Shown here piece after piece: positions 16,113 to 23,471 of a DNA stretch of 32,284 nucleotides. Source of the stretch: Candidatus Coproplasma stercoravium (GTDB lineage Bacteria > Bacillota > Clostridia > Christensenellales > Borkfalkiaceae); NCBI GenBank assembly GCA_018713165.1, contig DVFR01000031.1, positions 1-32,284 of the forward strand, given 5' to 3'. Position numbers and translations under genes: made by a program. The stretch's first letter is position 1. Each line of letters begins with the position of its first letter. The notes beneath the pieces were generated by a model. It saw only the letters and a program-made list of their open reading frames with translations, was not told the DNA's origin and ran no database searches.

Positions 16113-18866
16113 ATGAAAATGAAAAAACAAACTCCGTCGCGAAATTTTGGCGGACAACCCGAACAGAGCTTTGCCGAGGTTCAGGCGGCGCTCTACGAGC
16201 AGTCGTCGAAGGCTTACCTTCTCTCGCCCGAGGATGCGGAAGTTAAATATTCCACAAGCCTTTCGCGCGGCATTTCCGACGAGGAAGCGGCAATCCGCAG
16301 GCAGAAATACGGCGGCAACGTCTTTGAAAAACAGCAAAAAAAGAGCGTTGTAAAGCTCATTTTGTCGCAACTTAAAGACGTTTCCACCATTATCTTAATC
16401 ATCGCGGGCATTTTAAGCCTCACTATGTCGATACTCGAATGGGAGGGGCCGCAGAGTCTCATCGAGCCGCTCGTCGTGTTCGCAATCATAATCATGAACG
16501 TAATTCTCGCCGTAACGCAGGAGCGGAGCGCGGAAAACGCCTTAGAGGCGCTTTCGAGCCTCTCGTCCCCCGTATGCCGCGTTTTGCGCGGCGGTTCGGT
16601 TAAGGAGTGCAACCCCGCCGAACTCGTCCCCGGCGACGTTATAATGCTCAAAACGGGCGACCTCGTCCCCGCAGACGCGCGCCTCGTGCGTTCGGAGAGC
16701 CTCGCCGTCGACGAAAGTTCGTTAACCGGCGAGAGCGTTCCCGCCGAAAAGGACGCTGCCGCCGTATTCGAGGGCGAAACGCCGCTCGGCGACAGGGCAA
16801 ACTGCGTATACTCAGGCTGTCTGGTCACGGCGGGCAACGCCTCAGCCGTGGTAACGGCGACGGGCATGGGCACCGAAATGGGCAAGATAGCCCGTTTCCT
16901 CACCGATACGAAAAACAAAAAGACGACTTTACAGGTAAGGCTCGACAAGGTCGGCAAAGTCATCTCGGGCATGGCGATTATTTCGGCGATAATAATGTTC
17001 GTCGTGGGCTTCTTCGTGTATAACCACGAGCCGATGGAGATGGTGATGGTTGCGATAACGCTCGCCGTCGCCGCCGTTCCCGAGACCCTCTCCCTCATAG
17101 TAACGCTCATTCTCGCCAACGGCGCGAAGAAGATGGCAAAGAAAAACGCGCTCGTGCGGCAGATGCAGGCGGTGGAAACGCTGGGCAGCACCTCGGTTAT
17201 ATGTTCCGACAAGACGGGCACCCTCACCATGAACAAGATGACGGTGAAGCGCCTGTGGGTGTACGGCGGGCAGCCCGCCGCGGAGACCGACGGGTTCGAC
17301 GACGCGCAGAACGAATTTCTCTTAAATCTCTGCCTTGCCTGCGCTGCAACGATAGGCAGAGACGACGACGGCAACGAAAAGATTATGGGCGACCCCACCG
17401 AAACGGCAATCGTCCGCCTTGCCCTGGCGAAGGGGATAGACTACGCGGGGCTGGGGGCAAAACATAAAAAGGTTGCCGAAATACCCTTCTCCTCGGCGCG
17501 CAAGATGATGACCAACGTCTACGCGCTCGAAGAGGGCGGATATCTCGTTCTTACAAAGGGCGCCTTCGACAGGCTTCCCTTCGACCGCTCCGACCGCAAC
17601 TATATGTATGAGCCGGAGCAGGTGCACGACAGTTTTGCAAAGGACGCGCTGCGCGTAATCTCGCTTGCGTCGAAAAAGATAGACTATCTCCCCGCAGATA
17701 TTGCGGAAGTTGAAAAGAACCTCACGTTCAACGGGTTCGTCGGCATAATCGACCCGCCCCGTCCCGAAGCTGCGCTTGCCATAGCAAAGGCAAAGGCGGC
17801 GGGCATACGCACGATAATGATAACGGGCGACCACGCCGCGACTGCGGGCGCAATCGCGCGCGAGCTCGGCATTATCGCGGGCGGAGAGGGCGTAATCACA
17901 GGCCGGGAGCTTGCAAAGCTCTCCGACGAGGAACTTGCCGACAGCATCGAGTTCTACTCGGTATATGCCCGCGTGAGCCCCGAGGACAAGATACGCATAG
18001 TAAAGGCATGGCAGGCGCGCGGCGACGTAGTGGCGATGACGGGCGACGGCGTCAACGACGCACCCGCGCTCAAAGCGGCGGACGTGGGCGTTGCGATGGG
18101 CATCAACGGCACCGAAGTTTCGAAGAGCGCGGCCAAGATGATTCTCACCGACGACAAGTTCTCCACGATTATAGAGGCGGTGGCGGAGGGGCGCAACATA
18201 TTCTCGAATATCCGCAAACTCGTCTACTTCCTGCTCGTGTGCAACATATCCGAAATCATAGTTATGCTGTTCGCGCAGTTCATAAACTGGGAACTGCCCT
18301 TAACGCCGCTCATGCTGCTTATCATCAACGTTTTAGGCGACGGTATCCCCGGACTTGCGCTTGCGAAAGAGGAGTCTGACAAACGCATAATGAGGCGAAA
18401 GCCGATTGCAAGGAACGAAAGTTTCTTTGGCGGCGGACTCATGGAGGTTATAATTCAGCAGATAGTCGCCTTTGCGGCGGTTACGCTCGTCGGTTACTAT
18501 ATCGGCATGCACGTTACGTTCGGCGGCTCTTCCCCCTCGCTCGAGGCGGGCAGGACGATGGCGTTTCTGATAACGGGCTGGACGTCGATGCTCCACGTAT
18601 TAACGGTGCGCAGCCGCAGCATGCTCTACAAATACCGCATTAAAGATAATCCCCAACTCTATATAAGCTGCTTTGTAATGCTCGCCGTGTTCGCCGTGCT
18701 TGCGGCGGTGCCCGTGATAGCGGGCGCGCTCGGGCTTGCGGCGCTCGGCTGGGAGCAGTGGCTCATAACCGTCGCGCTCTCGCTCGTGCCCACGCTCGTC
18801 GCCGAATACGGCAAGGTATGGGACGCGGTGAAGTCGCGCAACAGCGAGCGCACGCTCGTGAGATAA
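16113..18866 (+). CDS. P-type cation ATPase, type IIB (PMCA/Ca2+-like)
   Basis: A 917-residue P2-type ATPase. Motifs in order: actuator TGES at residues 205-208, M4 motif AAVPETLSLIV near 321-331 (PET in place of the common PEG), phosphorylation site CSDKTGTLT with D366, hinge MTGDGVNDAPALKAADVGVA, then six C-terminal membrane helices. The M6-equivalent NVLGDGIPGLAL keeps the Asn and Asp of the Ca2+-pump NxxxD pattern, and an earlier NISEII supplies Asn/Glu. This points to Ca2+ export, but monovalent or other cations cannot be excluded. The ATG at 16113 has GAGGAG upstream. The gene is monocistronic between its own promoter and a 15-bp terminator stem. Confidence 0.93.
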   Translation: MKMKKQTPSRNFGGQPEQSFAEVQAALYEQSSKAYLLSPEDAEVKYSTSLSRGISDEEAAIRRQKYGGNVFEKQQKKSVVKLILSQLKDVSTIILIIAGILSLTMSILEWEGPQSLIEPLVVFAIIIMNVILAVTQERSAENALEALSSLSSPVCRVLRGGSVKECNPAELVPGDVIMLKTGDLVPADARLVRSESLAVDESSLTGESVPAEKDAAAVFEGETPLGDRANCVYSGCLVTAGNASAVVTATGMGTEMGKIARFLTDTKNKKTTLQVRLDKVGKVISGMAIISAIIMFVVGFFVYNHEPMEMVMVAITLAVAAVPETLSLIVTLILANGAKKMAKKNALVRQMQAVETLGSTSVICSDKTGTLTMNKMTVKRLWVYGGQPAAETDGFDDAQNEFLLNLCLACAATIGRDDDGNEKIMGDPTETAIVRLALAKGIDYAGLGAKHKKVAEIPFSSARKMMTNVYALEEGGYLVLTKGAFDRLPFDRSDRNYMYEPEQVHDSFAKDALRVISLASKKIDYLPADIAEVEKNLTFNGFVGIIDPPRPEAALAIAKAKAAGIRTIMITGDHAATAGAIARELGIIAGGEGVITGRELAKLSDEELADSIEFYSVYARVSPEDKIRIVKAWQARGDVVAMTGDGVNDAPALKAADVGVAMGINGTEVSKSAAKMILTDDKFSTIIEAVAEGRNIFSNIRKLVYFLLVCNISEIIVMLFAQFINWELPLTPLMLLIINVLGDGIPGLALAKEESDKRIMRRKPIARNESFFGGGLMEVIIQQIVAFAAVTLVGYYIGMHVTFGGSSPSLEAGRTMAFLITGWTSMLHVLTVRSRSMLYKYRIKDNPQLYISCFVMLAVFAVLAAVPVIAGALGLAALGWEQWLITVALSLVPTLVAEYGKVWDAVKSRNSERTLVR

Positions 18867-18912
18867 TTTTTCGGTACGGTAAGGCGCGGCATGGTAAAGT
18901 TGTGTGTATAAT

Positions 18913-18950
18913 GCGCGGCGGCGGAATAAATTCCGCCGCCGCGCTTAGTT
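18913..18950 (+). terminator. Terminator after the P-type ATPase
   Basis: A 15-bp stem GCGCGGCGGCGGAAT/ATTCCGCCGCCGCGC at 18913-18927 and 18930-18944, followed by TTAGTT. Confidence 0.75.
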
Positions 18951-19030
18951 GTATAAAGCCCCCTGGATAGTACGTGGATTCAGTAATAGGCTTCTGCCGA
19001 TGAGTAAAAAAGGTTGTATGAGTAATCAGC

Positions 19031-19382
19031 GGACAAGCCCCCTTTGTATAAAGGAGGACGCCTTACCCCGAGCCCCCCTTGTGTAAAGGAGGACGCCTTA
19101 CCCCGAGCCCCCCTTGTGTAAAGGGGGGGTGAAGGGGGGATTGTAAGAGTTAAGGGAGCTGTGGAGCATTCAGAATTATAGGTTGGCTTTGGCGAGGAGA
19201 AACAATCCCTCAGACTAAACCTTGCGGTTCAGCCGTCTTGCGTGGCGCAAGGAGTGCAAGCCGCCACACGGCGGTCACCGCAAACGCGTTTACTATGCGT
19301 TTGCTCATCTCGCATCGGCACGCACAACGGGTGTGCGTTGTGCTATGAAGTGCCTTGCTCGTCCCTTTACACAAGGGAGCCT
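19031..19382. repeat. Dispersed intergenic repeat, copy 3 (expanded form)
   Basis: The same element as at 7401 and 13100, expanded to about 350 bp. The left end carries two extra copies of a unit of roughly 35 bp with TGTAAAGGAGGACGCC and TTACCCCGAGCC. The right arm holds an insertion of roughly 170 bp that contains the short hairpin repeat also found at position 1. The core GGGGGGATTGTAAGAGTTA and AACAATCCCTCAG and the terminal CTCCCTTTACACAAGGGAG type end are preserved. No gene is supported inside. Confidence 0.85.
19272..19304. repeat. Short hairpin repeat (copy B, inverted relative to copy A)
   Basis: CGGTCACCG (19272-19280), then GCAAACGC (19280-19287) and GCGTTTGC (19297-19304) with a 9-nt loop. 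Same module as at 1-34 on the other strand. Confidence 0.65.
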
Positions 19383-19613
19383 TGAACAAGGAACGAAGTC
19401 CCCCGACTAAGTCCCCCGACACGCTCCCCTTTTTAAAGGGGAGAATCAAAGAGGGGATTCAAGGGGAGAATTAAAGAGGGGAGATAAAATGTCGGGTTTT
19501 CGGTTTGTCATTTCGACAGAGAGAGCAAAAGTAAACGCTCGTAGAAATCTCACAGCCGCAAAGCTTGATTGAAAGCCTGAAAAATTTTTCGCTAAAAAAA
19601 TTACGATTAGGTA
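19383..19613. other. Repeat-rich, gene-free stretch
   Basis: It holds a tandem pair of about 24-bp units near 19437-19484 (AGGGGAGAATCAAAGAGGGG and a variant with ATTAAAG). After it comes a segment with TTTGTCATTTCGACAGAGAG and GTAGAAATCTCAC, which resembles a widespread intergenic repeat of gut bacteria. No coding sequence is supported. Confidence 0.45.
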
Positions 19614-19642
19614 TTGCAATATCGGAAAAAGGGTGTTATAAT
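19614..19642 (+). promoter_or_regulatory. Promoter of the sRNA candidate
   Basis: TTGCAA (19614-19619), a 17-nt spacer and TATAAT (19637-19642). Predicted start is near 19649. Confidence 0.75.
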
Positions 19643-19648
19643 TTTAAT

Positions 19649-19813
19649 ACGGATATAAAAATTATAATATCCCTGTCGGCAAAATTTCGCCGCGGCGCAA
19701 CAATGCTCGGCTTCGGCGGAAAAATGCGGCATAGCTTTGCACACAATTTAATGCCTCCTTATAAAAATCTGTAAAAGGAGCGGCGCGCTTTTCTGCGCGC
19801 CGCTCCTTTTTTT
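19649..19813 (+). ncRNA. Candidate small RNA of about 165 nt
   Basis: A near-consensus promoter and a very strong terminator bracket about 165 nt with no convincing gene. The only frame starting inside is 23 codons (19703-19774) without a ribosome site. The segment GCCTCCTTAT near 19753 is complementary to Shine-Dalgarno sequences. It is also complementary to AAGGAG in the 5' arm of its own terminator, so it could fold internally or bind mRNAs. No long 6S-like hairpin is seen. Family unknown. Confidence 0.55.
19776..19813 (+). terminator. Terminator of the sRNA candidate
   Basis: A 13-bp stem AGGAGCGGCGCGC (19776-19788)/GCGCGCCGCTCCT (19795-19807), loop TTTTCT, then a T-run. Confidence 0.95.
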
Positions 19814-19844
19814 AATTTTTTACTTTATTTTTACACGAATATGC

Positions 19845-19873
19845 TTGTAAAGAGGGGCGCAAGGCGTTAAAAT
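19845..19873 (+). promoter_or_regulatory. Promoter of the HAD phosphatase gene
   Basis: TTGTAA (19845-19850), a 17-nt spacer and TAAAAT (19868-19873), about 58 bp before the ATG. Confidence 0.7.
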
Positions 19874-19930
19874 ATTACGGTAAGACCAAAAGGACAAAGG
19901 GCGCGCGGGTGCGTGCTTCAAGGGAGATTT

Positions 19931-20590
19931 ATGCAGTCGGTAATTTTCGATTTGGACGGCACGCTGCTCGATTCAATGGCACTGTGGCAAAGCGCGGGCG
20001 ATGTGTATTTAAAGGAACTCGGCATAGACGCGGCGGACGGCATAGCCGAAAAGATTTTCACCCTCACCGTGCGCGGCGCGGCGGAGTACATAAAGGAGAG
20101 TTACGGCCTCGCGCTCTCCGTCGACGAGGTGGTGCGCGGCATAAACGGCGTTATGGAGCGCGCCTATTTTCAAACCATTCAGCCCAAGGAGGGCGCCGCC
20201 GGACTCATACGCGCGCTCAGCGCACGCGGCGTGAAGATGGCGATTGCAACGGCTACCGATAAATACCTCGTTCGCGCCGCGCTTTCGAGGCTGGGGCTTG
20301 AAAGCTATTTCTCGGGCATATTCACCTGCTCTGAAGTCGGCGTGAGCAAGCGCGACGGCGCCGACGTTTACGAGGCGGCGCAAAGGTGCCTCGGCGCGGA
20401 GAGGGAGGATTGCTGGGTGTTTGAAGATTCGCCCCACGCCGCCCGTTCGGCTGCGGCTGCGGGCTTTAAAGTGGCGGGGGTAAAGGATGTCGGCGGCGGC
20501 AGCGACCAGGAAGAGCTCAAAAAGTACTGCAAGGCATATTTCGAAAGTTTTGTTCCCTTTGAAAACGTGCTCAGAACCATCGGTATTTGA
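19931..20590 (+). CDS. HAD superfamily hydrolase, beta-phosphoglucomutase/CbbY-like
   Basis: A 219-residue HAD phosphatase with the nucleophile motif FDLDGTLLDS (D7 and D9), a helical cap (about residues 15-85), motif II TAT in MAIATATDKY, a lysine in VSKRDGADVY, and motif IV VFEDSPHAARSAA. It belongs to the large PGMB/Gph-like subgroup acting on small phosphorylated metabolites; the substrate is not predictable. AGGGAG before the ATG at 19931 decides the start. It converges with the next gene across a bidirectional hairpin and has no obvious operon partner. Confidence 0.88.
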   Translation: MQSVIFDLDGTLLDSMALWQSAGDVYLKELGIDAADGIAEKIFTLTVRGAAEYIKESYGLALSVDEVVRGINGVMERAYFQTIQPKEGAAGLIRALSARGVKMAIATATDKYLVRAALSRLGLESYFSGIFTCSEVGVSKRDGADVYEAAQRCLGAEREDCWVFEDSPHAARSAAAAGFKVAGVKDVGGGSDQEELKKYCKAYFESFVPFENVLRTIGI

Positions 20591-20632
20591 GGCATATTCG
20601 CGTGGCAATCGTAAATAAAGGTTAATTAAAGC

Positions 20633-20672
20633 ATATATGCGGGGCAAAATTAATTGCCCCGCATATATTATG
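20633..20672. terminator. Bidirectional terminator hairpin
   Basis: A 15-bp stem ATATATGCGGGGCAA (20633-20647)/TTGCCCCGCATATAT (20654-20668) between two convergent genes, AT-rich on both sides. Confidence 0.75.
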
Positions 20673-20687
20673 CAATTATTTATGTAA

Positions 20688-21020
20688 TCATTGCCCGATT
20701 TTACGGCAGAACAGGCCGCAGGCGAGCGGCTCAAATTTCTTGCCGTCTTCGCCGCGTCTTTCCCGCTTTCTTTCCGTTCCGAGCGCGATAAACTCGTATT
20801 CTTCCGCGCCTTCGGGCGAGGTGAACGACTGCAATTTTATATACACGCCGTCCTTTTTCTTTCGCGCGGTGTGCCGCTCTTTCGCCTTGAAAATTGTCAT
20901 CAGCGTTAAAGCCTCGATGTCGCCCTCTTCAAAGGGGGCAAAGCCCGCGGCGATGATTGCGCTTTCAACCTCTTTTGCGCTCTTACCGTCGTTCAGTTTT
21001 TTAAGTTCGCTTCTCTTCAT
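20688..21020 (-). CDS. Small protein of unknown function
   Basis: A 110-residue, charged, soluble protein not recognised as any family (MKRSELKKLNDGKSAKEVES, then AIIAAGFAPFEEGDIEAL). It has no signal peptide or membrane helix. A basic stretch KAKERHTARKKKDGVYIKLQ and a late cysteine pair LACGLFCRK are the only distinctive features. There is no Shine-Dalgarno site. Instead a -10 box ends 7 nt before the A of the ATG, so the mRNA may be leaderless. Codon use matches its neighbours, and it ends convergently with the HAD gene, so I consider it real. Confidence 0.6.
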   Translation of the reverse strand: MKRSELKKLNDGKSAKEVESAIIAAGFAPFEEGDIEALTLMTIFKAKERHTARKKKDGVYIKLQSFTSPEGAEEYEFIALGTERKRERRGEDGKKFEPLACGLFCRKIGQ

Positions 21021-21026
21021 ACGGCA

Positions 21027-21055
21027 ATTATATCACGCAATATCAAAAAAGTAAA
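21027..21055 (-). promoter_or_regulatory. Promoter of the 110-residue gene, leaderless arrangement
   Basis: On the minus strand: TTTACT (21050-21055), a 17-nt spacer and TATAAT (21027-21032). Six nt (21021-21026) then precede the ATG, so the start of transcription coincides with the start codon. Confidence 0.65.
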
Positions 21056-21089
21056 CCGCGGCGCGCAGGGTTCGTTTTGTGCGCCGCGG
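21045..21089 (-). terminator. Terminator of the DUF1893-AKR gene
   Basis: A 9-bp stem CCGCGGCGC (21056-21064)/GCGCCGCGG (21081-21089), followed on the minus strand by TTTACTTTTTT. The T-run overlaps the -35 box of the next gene. Confidence 0.65.
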
Positions 21090-21127
21090 CGTTCGTTAAT
21101 CCGTCGTATATTCTGCTTAAAAACTGC

Positions 21128-22678
21128 TCAGCTTTCGAACACGCCCGAAACCTTTTCGAGCAGGTCGCGTATTTTCAGGTGCTGGGGACAGTGCCCTTCG
21201 CAGGCGCCGCACTTTACGCAGTCGGAGGCCTTGCCGTGGTCTGCGGTGAGAGCCTCGTAGTAGTTGAACTGCGAGCTCCAGCCGTTTTTGCCCTCTATGA
21301 GGTGCAGGTTGTACAGCGAGAAATAGTCCGGTATGGGTATGTTTTTCGGGCAGTTTTCCGTGCAGTAGCGGCACGCCGTGCACGCAATCGCACCCGTGCC
21401 CTTTATTACGCCCGAAACTTTGTTTACGGTGAGCCTCTCCTCTGCGTTGAGGGGGCGGAATCTCTCCATGAACGACACGTTGTCCTCGAGCTGTTCGAGG
21501 TTAGACATTCCCGAAAGCACCATAAACACGCCGTCGAGCCCCGCCGCAAAGCGTATCGCCCAGCTGGGCACCGACATGTCGGGGCGCACCGCCCTGAACA
21601 GGCCTTCGGCGTCTGCGGGCACCTTTGCAAGCGTGCCGCCCTTTACGGGCTCCATAACAATCACCGGTTTGTTGTGTTTGCGCGCAACTTCCCAGCAGTT
21701 CTTCGACTGCACGCCCTCGCTCTCCCAGTCGAGGTAGTTTATCTGCAACTGCACGAACTCGGCGTCGGGGTGCTCGGTTAAAATCCGGTCGAGCAGCTGG
21801 GGGGTATCGTGGAACGAAAAGCCGTAGTGCCTGATTTTGCCCTCTGCTTTAAGCTTGCGCGCAAATGCAAAGGCGTCGTACTCCTGCACCGCGGGATAGT
21901 CGCCCTTGTTCAGGTTGTGCAAAAGGTAGTAGTCGAAGTATTCCACGCCGCACTTTTTGCACTGTTCGTCGAATATCTTCTGCATATCCTCCGCGCAGGT
22001 GAGCGAAAAAACGGGCAGTTTGGTGGCGAGTTTGAAGCATTCGCGGGGGTATCTCTTCACGAGGCACTCGCGCGCAACTATCTCGCTGGTGTGTTCGTGA
22101 TACATCCAGGCCGTGTCGAAGTATTCAAACCCGTGCAAAAGGAACTCGTCGACCATCTTGTTCACCTGTTCAAAGTCGATATCCTTCTGGTCGGAGCTCA
22201 AAAGGGGCAGGCGCATCATTCCGAAGCCGAGCTTTTTCATCTTGCCGCCCTGCGCGCGCAGTTTAAGTATCTTCTGCGTGCGTTTTATCGCCTCTTCGGC
22301 CACGGCGGGGTCGTCTATGTATTTCACGGTCTGCTCCATGGGGCAGGGCGCAGTCCCGTCGCGGTTGGTAATGCCCTGTATGCGCGTGCCGAAGGAGTAT
22401 TTCGTCCCGAATTTTTCAAAAGTTTCAACGGCTCCGTCGCTCATAACTTCGCCGTAAACTTCGGCAACCCCGCCCGAAATCATAAGCATTGCCGCCGCCT
22501 TGCCGACGAGTTTGTCGGCAACGGAGGCGCCGCCGAGCAGCGCCCTGTTTGAATCGAGCACGTCGGTGAGCGACTTCACGCCGCGGTCGTAATAAATTCT
22601 TTCGCGCTTTCCGTTTACCACCGAAAGGGTGGCGCCGTCGGAGGAAAGCAGGCGTTTGGCTCTGTCAATCGCGTTCAT
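21128..22678 (-). CDS. DUF1893 domain / aldo-keto reductase / ferredoxin fusion
   Basis: A 516-residue three-part protein. Residues 1 to about 143 form a DUF1893 domain (TM1506-like, deaminase-fold) with GKAAAMLMISGGVAEVYGEV and NRDGTAPCPMEQ. An aldo-keto reductase starts at residue 147 (MKKLGFGMMRLPLL) with FDTAWMYH, the lysine in FKLATKLPVF and the histidine in DYYLLHN. The last 90 residues carry two [4Fe-4S] motifs, CTACRYCTENCP and CVKCGACEGHCP. AKR-ferredoxin proteins are known in anaerobes; the N-terminal fusion is less usual. No strong internal ribosome site precedes residue 147, so one polypeptide is likely. Its start overlaps the end of the ECF S-component gene by 14 bp, so the two are cotranscribed. 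Substrates are unknown. Confidence 0.88.
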   Translation of the reverse strand: MNAIDRAKRLLSSDGATLSVVNGKRERIYYDRGVKSLTDVLDSNRALLGGASVADKLVGKAAAMLMISGGVAEVYGEVMSDGAVETFEKFGTKYSFGTRIQGITNRDGTAPCPMEQTVKYIDDPAVAEEAIKRTQKILKLRAQGGKMKKLGFGMMRLPLLSSDQKDIDFEQVNKMVDEFLLHGFEYFDTAWMYHEHTSEIVARECLVKRYPRECFKLATKLPVFSLTCAEDMQKIFDEQCKKCGVEYFDYYLLHNLNKGDYPAVQEYDAFAFARKLKAEGKIRHYGFSFHDTPQLLDRILTEHPDAEFVQLQINYLDWESEGVQSKNCWEVARKHNKPVIVMEPVKGGTLAKVPADAEGLFRAVRPDMSVPSWAIRFAAGLDGVFMVLSGMSNLEQLEDNVSFMERFRPLNAEERLTVNKVSGVIKGTGAIACTACRYCTENCPKNIPIPDYFSLYNLHLIEGKNGWSSQFNYYEALTADHGKASDCVKCGACEGHCPQHLKIRDLLEKVSGVFES

Positions 22679-23228
22679 GTTTTACCGCCAGTGAAAGCAA
22701 AAGCACTATAACGGGCACAACCGCCGCCTGGATATAAAGTCCCGCAAGTCCGCTTTCGATAATGTTCCAAACTGCCGCGGCGCTCTGTCCGAACGCTACG
22801 GCCGCGGCGAAGTAAACCGCTCTGCCCGCAATCTGGGCAACGATTACCGCGGGGAAGGCAAAGAGGGCGTTCTTTTCAATCTTCTTTGAAAACAGTCCCG
22901 AAACGAGCCCGAACACCGCAAGTTCCGCCACCATATAGGGCAGCCTTGCCGCCGCGGGCATCGCCGAGCCGAAAACCAGCGAGGTAAAGCCAAAGCTTAC
23001 GAGGGGAGAGAGCGCCCCCACGCCAAGCCCCCACTGCCAGCCCAAAAGGCAACCCGCAAGCAGCGCGGGCGCATACATGGGAAGGTATGCCGAACCTGCG
23101 GCGCTTCCGCCGAAGAAATGCGCAATCTGCGGCAGCGCCGTCGCCATTGCGACGAGCAGAACCGCGATGACGCTCTTGACCGTCAGGCGTACGGCAGTAC
23201 TCTTGTTTTTCAAAATCGCACTAACCAT
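22665..23228 (-). CDS. ECF-type transporter S component (substrate-binding membrane protein)
   Basis: A 187-residue membrane protein with about six helices. It shows the S-component pattern ALPQIAHFFGG, then YLPMYAPALLAGCLLGW, GALSPLVSFGFTS, LPYMVAELAVFGLVSGL and a final helix before a short charged tail. S components give the vitamin or metabolite specificity of ECF importers and share the energising EcfA/A'/T module, which is not in this window. GGAGA sits correctly before the ATG. The overlap with the DUF1893-AKR gene suggests that the imported molecule is a substrate or cofactor of that enzyme. Confidence 0.82.
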   Translation of the reverse strand: MVSAILKNKSTAVRLTVKSVIAVLLVAMATALPQIAHFFGGSAAGSAYLPMYAPALLAGCLLGWQWGLGVGALSPLVSFGFTSLVFGSAMPAAARLPYMVAELAVFGLVSGLFSKKIEKNALFAFPAVIVAQIAGRAVYFAAAVAFGQSAAAVWNIIESGLAGLYIQAAVVPVIVLLLSLAVKHERD

Positions 23229-23266
23229 TTTTGTAGTTCTCCTTGTTAATTTTTAAACACATACAC

Positions 23267-23297
23267 ATTATATAATATAAAGTGGACTTCAAGTCAA
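23267..23297 (-). promoter_or_regulatory. MerR-type promoter of the ECF S / DUF1893-AKR operon
   Basis: On the minus strand: TTGACT (23292-23297) and TATAAT (23267-23272) are separated by 19 nt, and the spacer holds an imperfect dyad TGAAGT-CC-ACTTTA. Long spacers with such dyads are the hallmark of promoters activated by MerR-family regulators. A 17-nt alternative (TATATA) also exists. Confidence 0.55.
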
Positions 23298-23399
23298 TTA
23301 ATAATAAGTATTTTTTATCAAAATGAGGCCATTTTTATTTATTGTTAATAAATATCCTGCAATTTTCACTTTGCGCCGTTTTTATTTTTGCAAAAAGGG

Positions 23400-23428
23400 T
23401 TTACGGCACGGGCGCTTTGTGCTAAAAT
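23400..23428 (+). promoter_or_regulatory. Promoter of the mscS-family gene
   Basis: TTTACG (23400-23405), a 17-nt spacer and TAAAAT (23423-23428). Predicted start is near 23435, downstream of the first frame opening at 23388. Confidence 0.7.
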
Positions 23429-23471
23429 TATTCAAAGGGCGCATGCGCGCCCGCTTACGGGAGAACTTAAA

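Noticed and set aside
19031-19160. Tandem units that could suggest a CRISPR array
   Set aside because: The units are directly adjacent without unique spacers, and no cas genes are near. They are duplications inside the dispersed repeat.
19565-19774. A 69-codon frame across the sRNA candidate
   Set aside because: It opens upstream of the predicted transcription start and has no ribosome site. The promoter-terminator layout fits an RNA gene better.
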